In this document: positions 6,469-10,850 of the stretch, piece by piece
Position numbering within the stretch: position 1 is the first letter of the stretch
Layout: each line of letters begins with the position of its first letter
IMG/VR virus record: IMGVR_UViG_3300025079_000031
Coordinates: 1 to 22,593 of that record
DNA from: a virus
Strand: one strand, 5' to 3'
Length of the DNA stretch: 22,593 nt
Made by a program: the position numbers and the translations under genes
The notes under the pieces: generated by a model
Told to the model about the DNA's origin: nothing
The model's input: the letters and a program-made list of their open reading frames with translations, nothing else
The model's database searches: none

Positions 6469-6628
6469 GTTTATCCTTAAAATTGTAGCACCTGATACAT
6501 AAATGATCAGGATATTTATTCTTTATCGCTATCATCAACCATTGGTGATAACGTCTATTGCACGATTTACAATCGTGAAACTCATCAAACATTCCCATTA
6601 TTTTTTTAACTCCCCTTCTCTTTGCCAT
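6398..6628 (-). CDS. small zinc-finger protein (paired CxxC)
   Basis: A 76-aa protein with CKSCNRRYHQ (first pair) and CIRCYNFKDK (second pair, about 24 residues later), a four-cysteine zinc finger, followed by a charged helix (KHEKEREKINTLQ). AAAGGAG lies 7 nt before the ATG at 6628, which supports this start, giving a 31-nt overlap with the preceding gene. The ATG at 6598, overlapping that gene's stop as TAATG, is a plausible alternative that would remove ten basic residues. Its 3' end overlaps the 46-aa frame. It probably binds nucleic acid or a host protein; no family name is justified. Confidence 0.65.
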   Translation of the reverse strand: MAKRRGVKKIMGMFDEFHDCKSCNRRYHQWLMIAIKNKYPDHLCIRCYNFKDKHEKEREKINTLQSNDYSEDKKVA

Positions 6629-6792
6629 GTATCTTCTCCTTTAACTGGTGTGGTATACACACCAGTTGCAGGATATAATGTTTTTTGATCGTTTGCCTGC
6701 CAACCAATGATGCCATTATATTGATTATTTATAATATGCACCCAAATTAATGATGGCTGTTTTTTTCTAAAGTAATTAAAAACTTTTTTCAT
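6598..6792 (-). CDS. small soluble protein, unknown function
   Basis: A 64-aa protein, MKKVFNYFRKKQPSLIWVHI and onward, with a beta-rich middle (YNGIIGWQANDQKTLYPATG) and a charged tail. A perfect AGGAGG stands 4 nt before the ATG, itself in an ATGA overlap with the preceding gene. Aromatic-rich, basic at the start, no membrane segment. No family recognised. Strong translation signals in a block of tiny genes suggest an early gene product that interacts with host machinery, but that is inference from position. Confidence 0.58.
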   Translation of the reverse strand: MKKVFNYFRKKQPSLIWVHIINNQYNGIIGWQANDQKTLYPATGVYTTPVKGEDTWQREGELKK

Positions 6793-7127
6793 TGATCCTC
6801 CTGAACATTATCATCAGTATTTATAACCTCATCTATTCCACTTATGACAAGGTTATCTTCATTATGATCTTCATTTAACTTTATGGAGTCAAGAATAGCT
6901 TTTCCTCCTTTAGTCATGTGATAAGTAATATCTACCCATCTACCCCAAAAAGTATCAGTGCTAAAAGCATACACCCATCCTGCATCCGAAGGCGTTGTTG
7001 CAATACCTCCTTTATGAAAATGAAACTCATATTTTGGGTTTCCATTAGAAGAGCTATTTAATTTTTTAACTCCTGAAACTTTTATATTTATAATTGATTT
7101 TTTATTTCCTTTTTGATATTTAATCAT
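6789..7127 (-). CDS. hypothetical early protein, acidic tail
   Basis: A 112-aa protein with AGGAGA 6 nt before the ATG. The N-terminal half is basic and beta-rich (KSIINIKVSGVKKLNSSSNG, then YEFHFHKGGIATTP). The middle contains WVYAFSTDTFWGRWVDITYH, with four tryptophans in the protein as a whole. The last 35 residues are acidic (NEDHNEDN; NTDDNVQEDQ). Such a layout, a compact beta domain with an acidic tail, occurs in proteins that mimic DNA or contact SSB-type partners, but no specific family is recognised. It is followed in an ATGA overlap by the 64-aa gene, so the two should be made together. Confidence 0.6.
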   Translation of the reverse strand: MIKYQKGNKKSIINIKVSGVKKLNSSSNGNPKYEFHFHKGGIATTPSDAGWVYAFSTDTFWGRWVDITYHMTKGGKAILDSIKLNEDHNEDNLVISGIDEVINTDDNVQEDQ

Positions 7128-7136
7128 TTCTTTCTC

Positions 7137-7265
7137 CTAATATCTGTAAGACTCTGCAAGTTCATGCACCATGTCAACAATTTGATCTAGTTCCACATGA
7201 ACTACTTTTTCGTTAGCATTTAATAATTCTCTGATCTCTCTGATAAAATCTTCTTTAGTTTCCAT
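7137..7265 (-). CDS. 42-aa acidic helical microprotein
   Basis: A 42-codon frame starting METKEDFIREIRELLNANEK and ending LAESYRY. AGGAGG sits 7 nt before the ATG, and that ATG overlaps the stop of the preceding gene (TAATG), two independent signs that it is translated. The peptide is acidic and predicted to form two amphipathic helices separated by NANEKV, so it may be a helical hairpin that dimerises or binds a partner. No cysteine, no membrane segment, no recognised family. Confidence 0.6.
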   Translation of the reverse strand: METKEDFIREIRELLNANEKVVHVELDQIVDMVHELAESYRY

Positions 7266-7786
7266 TATTGATCCTCCTTAATTAATTCTGCAGTTGCACC
7301 CCACTCATCACCGACTCTAAAAATATTTGGAGTTGAGCTCCAACCTTTACTAAAACAAGCCCACGCGTCATCATCTTCATATCTTTCTTTAAGATTAAAA
7401 GAATTTAAAATACGTGAACGACCATTGCCGTAATTTGATGGTAAAAACTTTTTGCCACCAAACAACACCTGTTCATCATCATGTAAAAGCCATAAAGCTT
7501 TATCACCATAACTATATTGATCTTTAACCCAAATAAGTTTTGCTTTAACACGACGATCTAATTCATATAAACCTAAGAAACTATCTTTACCTAGGTTTTC
7601 ACAAATATTTGCTTTAGTATCATCAAGACTTGAAGACGCACTAAGGCAAGCTTGAGATAAAAAACCATCTGTATCTGATCTTTCCCAACTTACTTGTTCT
7701 TTAGTTCTAGACTCAATTGCAGTTTGTTTAAATTCTTCTGCTTTAGCTAACCAATCTTTTTTAGTTAAGTTTTCTCTGTTAAACAT
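7265..7786 (-). CDS. hypothetical early protein, 173 aa
   Basis: The open frame extends to an ATG at 7819, but I choose the ATG at 7786: the upstream ATG lies inside the 37-codon membrane gene, while AGGAG at 7802-7798, just after that gene's stop, serves 7786 at a spacing of about 11 nt. The product starts MFNRENLTKKDWLAKAEEFK, with a helical N-terminal part containing a serine-rich stretch (SDTDGFLSQACLSASSSLDD). The C-terminal part is beta-rich and aromatic (AKLIWVKDQYSYGDKALWLL; WACFSKGWSSTPNIFRVGDEW). Not recognised. Its stop overlaps the next ATG (TAATG), continuing the coupled chain. If 7819 were used the protein would have 184 residues. Confidence 0.58.
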   Translation of the reverse strand: MFNRENLTKKDWLAKAEEFKQTAIESRTKEQVSWERSDTDGFLSQACLSASSSLDDTKANICENLGKDSFLGLYELDRRVKAKLIWVKDQYSYGDKALWLLHDDEQVLFGGKKFLPSNYGNGRSRILNSFNLKERYEDDDAWACFSKGWSSTPNIFRVGDEWGATAELIKEDQ

Positions 7787-7803
7787 TTTATTTCTTTCTC
7801 CTG

Positions 7804-7917
7804 TTAAAATATAAACCAATCTGCAAGTGCAACCAGACTTACAGGTAATGAAAGAGCAAGGTAGATCCAGTCTTCCTTGCTCGCTAATTTAAGATCGTTG
7901 ATAATATATTTAATCAT
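7804..7917 (-). CDS. 37-aa membrane microprotein
   Basis: A 37-codon frame: MIKYIINDLKLASKEDWIYL followed by ALSLPVSLVALADWFIF. The first 18 residues are amphipathic and charged, and the last 19 are hydrophobic and run to the C terminus, as in tail-anchored proteins. GGAGG stands 7 nt before the ATG, and the ATG overlaps the stop of the preceding gene (TAATG). Such tail-anchored phage peptides can act on the inner membrane as holin-like, exclusion or host-takeover factors; which applies is unknown. Confidence 0.6.
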   Translation of the reverse strand: MIKYIINDLKLASKEDWIYLALSLPVSLVALADWFIF

Positions 7918-8120
7918 TATTTTTCCTCCCCAACGAAATCATTAAATTTTAAAAAACAACCTCTTAAAGAATACCATGCATCTCTATGACCTTCTTTTTT
8001 TATCTTGATAAGAACTTGACTACCTTTACTTACGTAGTCTCCACCAACAAGCCATTTATTATTTACTTTTTCTGCTCTAACTCTTTCACCGTTTAGTAGG
8101 GCTTCGTATACTTTTTTCAT
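7917..8120 (-). CDS. small basic protein, beta-rich, unknown
   Basis: A 67-aa protein, MKKVYEALLNGERVRAEKVN, then KWLVGGDYVSKGSQVLIKIKK and a C-terminal YSLRGCFLKFNDFVGEEK. Alternating hydrophobic residues suggest a small beta barrel. AAGGA 5 nt before the ATG supports the start. It is the first gene after a 70-nt AT-rich gap that holds a candidate promoter, with a CAGAAAACAGCC element whose downstream end is 76 nt before the ATG. Its stop overlaps the 37-codon membrane gene. No family recognised. Confidence 0.58.
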   Translation of the reverse strand: MKKVYEALLNGERVRAEKVNNKWLVGGDYVSKGSQVLIKIKKEGHRDAWYSLRGCFLKFNDFVGEEK

Positions 8121-8152
8121 CGCTTCCTTCTTTCTATTTGTTATGTGTTACT

Positions 8153-8181
8153 TATATAGTATTTTATAATATTTTAAAACA
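8153..8181 (-). promoter_or_regulatory. candidate leftward promoter downstream of the shared box
   Basis: Reading leftward, TGTTTT (8181-8176), 17 nt, then TATATA (8158-8153). The -35 is poor, but the region aligns with the one upstream of the gene at 8428-8586: both have CAGAAAACAGCC, 8 nt, GATAA, 22-23 nt, ACTATA. Shared spacing between two otherwise unrelated AT-rich stretches is better evidence than either box alone. Confidence 0.45.
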
Positions 8182-8190
8182 TTTATCTTA

Positions 8191-8415
8191 TTATTGGCTG
8201 TTTTCTGGGGTTTCTAGGGCCTCTATTATTTGTCTAATCCATGAATTTTCATCAATCATTTCAAAGTACAACCACGTACAATATTGATCACTTAAATTAC
8301 CTTGTAGGAATTCATCGTACCTACAGTCGCGCATGAAGGTTTGGTAAGGCGTATGATAGACATAAAGGTAACAACATACGCCCACCGTGATACACGCGAC
8401 TACCAACTTAATCAT
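8191..8415 (-). CDS. small membrane-anchored or exported protein
   Basis: A 74-aa protein starting MIKLVVACITVGVCCYLYVY, a hydrophobic segment of about 18 residues that would act as a signal anchor. The rest, about 55 residues, is polar with three aromatic clusters and cysteines C31 and C46 that could pair in the periplasm. The ribosome site is weak (GAGAAAG). Its last codons contain one of the AACCCCAGAAAACAGCC repeats, so the repeat is coding here and a control element for the next gene. Function unknown; a membrane-located host-takeover or exclusion factor is possible. Confidence 0.55.
   Translation of the reverse strand: MIKLVVACITVGVCCYLYVYHTPYQTFMRDCRYDEFLQGNLSDQYCTWLYFEMIDENSWIRQIIEALETPENSQ
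8196..8212 (-). promoter_or_regulatory. shared 17-bp upstream element, copy A
   Basis: Leftward reading AACCCCAGAAAACAGCC, identical over 17 bp to copy B at 8659-8675; the inner CAGAAAACAGCC recurs on the plus strand at 9203-9214. The downstream end is 76 nt before the ATG at 8120. Likely a binding site for an activator or phage transcription factor. Confidence 0.62.
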
Positions 8416-8427
8416 CTTTTTTCTTTC

Positions 8428-8586
8428 TCATTTTTTATCCTTATACTTTTTGATTAATTGTTCGTTAGTACTATCATCAACAAAATAAGTATAACCATTC
8501 ATTTCAATACGTAAGGCATCTTCTGCTGTTACAACAATAACCATCTTGCCTATTTCTATTTTAGTTTTTTTGTTATTCTTTCTCAT
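8428..8586 (-). CDS. 52-aa small early protein, unknown
   Basis: A 52-codon frame with AAGGAG 6 nt before the ATG, a near-perfect ribosome site. The product starts MRKNNKKTKIEIGKMVIVVT, continues AEDALRIEMNGYTYFVDD and ends in a lysine-rich helix (QLIKKYKDKK). It looks like a small beta-hairpin domain with basic ends and no membrane segment, possibly nucleic-acid binding. It is the first gene after a promoter-like stretch with copy B of the shared upstream box. No family recognised. Confidence 0.62.
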   Translation of the reverse strand: MRKNNKKTKIEIGKMVIVVTAEDALRIEMNGYTYFVDDSTNEQLIKKYKDKK

Positions 8587-8614
8587 AACTTTCTCCTTTA
8601 TGTTTATATAATAA

Positions 8615-8642
8615 TTTATAGTGATTTATTATATATATACAA
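8615..8642 (-). promoter_or_regulatory. candidate leftward promoter for the 52-aa gene
   Basis: Reading leftward, TTGTAT (8642-8637), 16-nt spacer, TATAAA (8620-8615). A TATAAT also occurs slightly upstream. The predicted leader is about 20-30 nt and contains the AAGGAG ribosome site. It lies at the same distance below a CAGAAAACAGCC box as the promoter at 8153-8181. Confidence 0.45.
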
Positions 8643-8658
8643 TACTTATCGATATTAT

Positions 8659-8675
8659 GGCTGTTTTCTGGGGTT
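8659..8675 (-). promoter_or_regulatory. shared 17-bp upstream element, copy B
   Basis: Leftward reading AACCCCAGAAAACAGCC, the same 17 bp as copy A. It begins at the stop codon of the nuclease gene (TAA at 8676-8674), and its downstream end is 73 nt before the ATG at 8586. Here most of it is noncoding, so its conservation cannot be explained by protein sequence. Confidence 0.65.
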
Positions 8676-8961
8676 ATTTAAGGGTACAGTTTCCCTCTTC
8701 ATCGACCATTAATATACGTATCTTGAGTTTCTTCTGGAGGTCTGTTTGTGTGCGTGTGATGAGATATCCTTTGTATTTTCCTGACTTGCGTATGCTTGTT
8801 GATTTAACATCAACTAATAATATTTCTCCGTACTCATTGATACCAACGAGATCACAAGGACCTAAGCTTGAGAGATTATCAAAGACATAGTAACCTTGAT
8901 CCGATAAAAATTTAATTGCTTGGATGTGCGATATGAAACCTTTTTGATGTTTTCTATTCAC
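8674..8961 (-). CDS. PD-(D/E)XK nuclease-like protein (Hjc-type)
   Basis: A 95-aa protein with the core of a PD-(D/E)XK nuclease: a helix (HIQAIKFLSDQGYYVF), then GPCDLVGINEYGEILLVDVKST. The D of PCDLV and the D-V-K triad lie on adjacent strands, as in Holliday-junction resolvases of the archaeal Hjc type and related small endonucleases. The usual D-x(n)-[DE]-x-K spacing is present (about 13 residues). It may cut branched DNA before packaging or degrade host DNA. The start is a GTG with no Shine-Dalgarno, and no internal ATG would keep the domain. A good sigma-70-like promoter predicts transcription starting at or next to that GTG, so the mRNA may be leaderless. Confidence 0.68.
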   Translation of the reverse strand: MNRKHQKGFISHIQAIKFLSDQGYYVFDNLSSLGPCDLVGINEYGEILLVDVKSTSIRKSGKYKGYLITRTQTDLQKKLKIRILMVDEEGNCTLK

Positions 8962-8967
8962 TTGATT

Positions 8968-8996
8968 AATATAGCATCAGTGATGATAGGTGTCAC
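8968..8996 (-). promoter_or_regulatory. strong candidate promoter, leftward, for the nuclease gene
   Basis: Leftward GTGACA (8996-8991; 5 of 6 matches to TTGACA), exactly 17 nt, then TATATT (8973-8968; 5 of 6 to TATAAT) preceded by TGC, an extended -10. The predicted start, 7 nt further, is 8961, the G of the GTG start codon. The -35 abuts tandem CGTGRTC repeats. Confidence 0.62.
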
Positions 8997-9016
8997 GTGG
9001 TCCGTGATCCGTGGTT
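8996..9016. repeat. three tandem 7-mers CGTGRTY at the leftward promoter
   Basis: CGTGGTC, CGTGATC and CGTGGTT stand head to tail at 8996-9016, in a patch much richer in G+C than its surroundings. The first copy touches the -35 box of the leftward promoter, a position typical of an operator. Similar short words occur elsewhere in coding DNA of this window. Confidence 0.5.
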
Positions 9017-9019
9017 CAC

Positions 9020-9185
9020 CTTACACTACTTACACCTTTTCCGACCCCTTTTAAAAAAAAAAAATTTAAAAACGAAATACTAGTGTAAGGTGTGTCAGGT
9101 AGACAAAATAATCGTTTGTTTAAGCCATAAACTACCTTACACTTGTCGAGTTTTAGTAGTGTAAGCCTTACACTAGTAGTGTAAG
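9020..9185. repeat. cluster of seven CTTACAC/GTGTAAG sites (iterons or operators)
   Basis: The 7-mer occurs at 9020-9026, 9029-9035, 9136-9142 and 9167-9173 as CTTACAC, and at 9083-9089, 9159-9165 and 9179-9185 as GTGTAAG. The last three form two overlapping perfect palindromes: TAGTGTAAG-c-CTTACACTA (9157-9175) and CCTTACACTA-g-TAGTGTAAGG (9166-9186). A run of T4A12T3A5 at 9048-9072 lies among them. Seven copies in 166 nt cannot be chance. The cluster lies in the 324-nt noncoding gap 8962-9285 between divergent transcripts, so it should be an operator array or a replication origin with iterons and an unwinding element. Confidence 0.72.
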
Positions 9186-9202
9186 GTAAAAATATTGATT
9201 GG

Positions 9203-9214
9203 CAGAAAACAGCC
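9203..9214 (+). promoter_or_regulatory. shared upstream element, copy C (plus strand)
   Basis: CAGAAAACAGCC on the plus strand, the 12-bp core of copies A and B. Its downstream end is 72 nt before the ATG of the terminase small-subunit gene at 9286, matching the 73 and 76 nt of the other copies. The flanks are not conserved with A and B, so the core is the functional part. Confidence 0.62.
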
Positions 9215-9223
9215 ATTTTGTTC

Positions 9224-9252
9224 TTTGCACCACGAGGAAAATAATTTATATG
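9224..9252 (+). promoter_or_regulatory. candidate rightward promoter for the packaging module
   Basis: TTTGCA (9224-9229), 17 nt, then TATATG (9247-9252). The predicted start is near 9259, at the beginning of the word TATAAAGAGGGT. The promoter is imperfect in both boxes, as expected for one that needs the upstream element at 9203-9214. Confidence 0.45.
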
Positions 9253-9258
9253 TTGATT

Positions 9259-9270
9259 TATAAAGAGGGT
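9259..9270 (+). promoter_or_regulatory. TATAAAGAGGGT word, copy 1
   Basis: The same 12-mer occurs at 11039-11050, and in both places it stands just before a terminase gene (15 nt before the ATG at 9286, 10 nt at 11061). The A/T-to-G pattern resembles the start-site end of single-subunit phage RNA polymerase promoters (TATAGGGAGA), but it could also be a leader or late-promoter element. Confidence 0.45.
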
Positions 9271-9285
9271 TAGAAATAGTGTATT

Positions 9286-9825
9286 ATGGTTAAAATAATT
9301 GATGGAAGAAAATCACGCAAGTTAACACCAATGCAATTACGATTTGTTTATGAGTTTTGTACTAAGACATTAATGGGTTTGCAATCTGCATCTGAGTCTG
9401 CGCGTAAAGCAGGATACTCTGACTCTGCAGCTAGAAGATCTGCTTGGGAGTTACAAGATCCAAAGAAATATCCATTGGTTGCTGAGGCTATCTACGATAT
9501 GAAAAAAGAACTAGCAGATAAGTATTCTGTTAGTATGGATAAGCATGTTGCAAGGTTAGATAATCTTAGTAAAAAAGCTGAAGATGAAAAACATTATGCA
9601 GCAGCGATCAATGCTGAGGCTTTAAGAGGTAAGGCTGCAGGATTGTATGATCCAACAATAAGAATGGAGAGTGCTGTTGAGAACTTACCGCGCGATCAAC
9701 TATTGCAAAAACTAAGTGAACTACAACGCAAAGGAATTCCAATTGTTAATGAAGAGAATGTCATTGAACAAGAAGAGACTAAGCCTGAACCAAAACTAAT
9801 TGAACAAGAAAAGAGTAATGACTAG
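9286..9825 (+). CDS. terS: terminase small subunit
   Basis: A 179-aa protein that recognises phage DNA for packaging. Residues 14-60 contain the small-terminase helix-turn-helix pattern: LTPMQLRFVYEFC, then SASESARKAGYSDSAARRSA and ELQDPKKYPLVAEAI, the 'AGYS..sAr..A..LL..P.V...I' layout of this family. A central coiled-coil oligomerisation region follows (VARLDNLSKKAEDEKHYAAA), with a Glu/Lys-rich tail that would contact the large subunit. It opens the rightward module and is likely driven by the promoter at 9224-9252. No strong Shine-Dalgarno is visible (only GTGTATT upstream). Location 1.2 kb before TerL, with three small genes and a structured element between, is compatible with this role. 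Confidence 0.82.
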   Translation: MVKIIDGRKSRKLTPMQLRFVYEFCTKTLMGLQSASESARKAGYSDSAARRSAWELQDPKKYPLVAEAIYDMKKELADKYSVSMDKHVARLDNLSKKAEDEKHYAAAINAEALRGKAAGLYDPTIRMESAVENLPRDQLLQKLSELQRKGIPIVNEENVIEQEETKPEPKLIEQEKSND

Positions 9826-10063
9826 AAAAGAAATAAATGAACAATATGGTGATCTTAACCTTTTATGTGTAGATGGTATGGACGAAGCTATTATTGGTGT
9901 AGCTCAACAGTTTAATACTATGTCTGTGGCTTACAACAGAAATAAATGTATTGAAATTTTAATGAGGTGGGGCGGAACCCATTTAGATGCAGTAGAGTAT
10001 TTTGAGTTTAATATCATTGGTGCTTACGTAGGAAAGAACACTCCTACTTTTATAGATTTATGA
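9818..10063 (+). CDS. conserved phage protein of unknown function, 81 aa
   Basis: The protein starts MTRKEINEQYGDLNLLCVDG and contains a block rich in conserved-looking residues: MDEAIIGVAQQFN, NRNKCIEILM and VEYFEFNIIGAYVGKNTPTF. I recognise this as a widespread phage orphan family (a 'D-x-A-IIG-V... YFEFN..GAYVG' signature), with no known activity. I prefer the ATG at 9818, overlapping the TerS end by 8 nt, over the ATG at 9800; both keep the domain. Its stop overlaps the next ATG (TTATGAC), so expression is coupled. The position next to TerS is common for this family in marine phages. Confidence 0.62.
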   Translation: MTRKEINEQYGDLNLLCVDGMDEAIIGVAQQFNTMSVAYNRNKCIEILMRWGGTHLDAVEYFEFNIIGAYVGKNTPTFIDL

Positions 10064-10263
10064 CAAAAGTGTTTTTATTGGTTGTTAGTTTATGGGGCTA
10101 CAATGGTGACACCTGGGTTTATACTGGTAACCAAATGGTTCTTGGAGATCCAATGCCTAAAGAACAATGCGAGGAAATTGTAACTAAGTGGACTAAGTTT
10201 GAAATGAATAAATACTTTCGTTTCTCAATTGAGTGTATTCAAGATTTACGTAAGAACATATAA
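10060..10263 (+). CDS. small exported or membrane-proximal protein
   Basis: A 67-aa protein beginning MTKVFLLVVSLWGYNGDTWV, a short hydrophobic start that may be a signal or anchor segment, then YTGNQMVLGDPMPKEQCEEI and a C-terminal FRFSIECIQD. Two cysteines (in EQC and IEC) could form a disulphide bond. I recall similar 'LWGYNG.. YTGNQ' proteins in marine phages, without function. It starts in an ATGA overlap with the previous gene and is followed by 47 nt of AT-rich spacer. The short hydrophobic stretch may also be just the first beta strand. Confidence 0.52.
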   Translation: MTKVFLLVVSLWGYNGDTWVYTGNQMVLGDPMPKEQCEEIVTKWTKFEMNKYFRFSIECIQDLRKNI

Positions 10264-10310
10264 TCGCGTATCTGTGCTTTTTAAAAAAATAATCAATTAA
10301 CAATGATAGA

Positions 10311-10724
10311 ATGAAAGAGTCTTACTTTGTTAAATTAATAAAGAAGAAGCTCACTATTTATGACTGGTTGCGCATTGAGACTACAACTCTTCATGGGTTC
10401 CCTGATATGATTGGAGTTGCTCCACGTTTAGATACGATCTTCATTGAGGCTAAAGTTGCAACTGGTAACAAGATCAAGTTGAGCCCACATCAAATAGCAA
10501 TGAACATTAAACTGTGGAAGGAGACTGGAGGTTGCAATTACATATTGGTTTATCAGCAACACGCGAAGCACCTTCCCCCAGACACGATAAATCTGTATGA
10601 GGGAAGGCTTTCGCTAAATCTCTTAGAAAACGGTGTACTCGAACCGCCAACCGCGGAAGGTTGGGATACTATATCTAGATATCTGCAGGCAGTTCACGGT
10701 TCACGTCCCAAAAAACCTAAGTAA
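10311..10724 (+). CDS. VRR-NUC/PD-(D/E)XK-like nuclease
   Basis: A 137-aa protein with the VRR-NUC signature. An early helix (VKLIKKKLTIYDWL) with a following Glu is succeeded by GFPDMIGVAPRLDTIFIEAK. The Asp of FPDMIG and E-x-K of FIEAK are the catalytic metal ligands, and KLSPHQIAMNIKLWKETG plus YILVYQ complete the fold. VRR-NUC proteins cut branched or flapped DNA, and phage forms are thought to trim junctions before packaging. It lies just before a structured noncoding element and TerL, fitting that use. No clear ribosome site precedes the ATG. Its stop overlaps the first arm of the inverted repeat at 10720. The last residues (GSRPKKPK) are basic. Confidence 0.75.
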   Translation: MKESYFVKLIKKKLTIYDWLRIETTTLHGFPDMIGVAPRLDTIFIEAKVATGNKIKLSPHQIAMNIKLWKETGGCNYILVYQQHAKHLPPDTINLYEGRLSLNLLENGVLEPPTAEGWDTISRYLQAVHGSRPKKPK

Positions 10725-10850
10725 TCCGCCAATTATAACGTACGATAACTTTTATTTTCGTACCTTATAATTCGACTTAGCTAATAAACCGCAGAACTCT
10801 GGGCTTTTTTCGCGGTTCGCGGTTAAGCGTCTAGTTTATGGCGGATTACT
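10720..10850. other. nested inverted-repeat element between nuclease and TerL (pac/cos or structured RNA candidate)
   Basis: Outer arms AGTAATCCGCCA (10720-10731) and TGGCGGATTACT (10839-10850) are perfect 12-bp partners. Inside, AATTATAA-c-GTACGA (10731-10745) pairs with TCGTAC-c-TTATAATT (10758-10772) in a 14-of-15 stem with a 12-nt loop, and AACCGC (10787-10792) pairs with GCGGTT (10812-10817), which is repeated at 10819-10824. This makes a closed three-way-junction-like fold. It starts at the nuclease stop codon and lies 211 nt before TerL. No U run follows, so it is not a simple terminator. A packaging start site or a structured RNA are the readings that fit position. Confidence 0.6.

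Noticed and set aside
7787-7819. Upstream start for the 173-aa early gene
   Set aside because: The ATG at 7819 lies inside the 37-codon membrane gene, whose own ribosome site and junction are strong; AGGAG serves the ATG at 7786.
8621-8890. Plus-strand open frame of 89 codons opposite the nuclease gene
   Set aside because: The nuclease frame on the other strand has clear PD-(D/E)XK motifs; the plus frame is a shadow.
9016-9216. Minus-strand open frame of 66 codons across the control region
   Set aside because: It runs through the repeat cluster and the A/T run, has no ribosome site, and its product shows no domain; the region is explained by repeats and promoters.
10725-10850. A tRNA in the structured gap
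   Set aside because: The GGTTCGCGG stretch recalls a T-loop, but no acceptor stem, anticodon arm or CCA-proximal pairing at tRNA distances can be drawn; the inverted repeats do not fit a cloverleaf.
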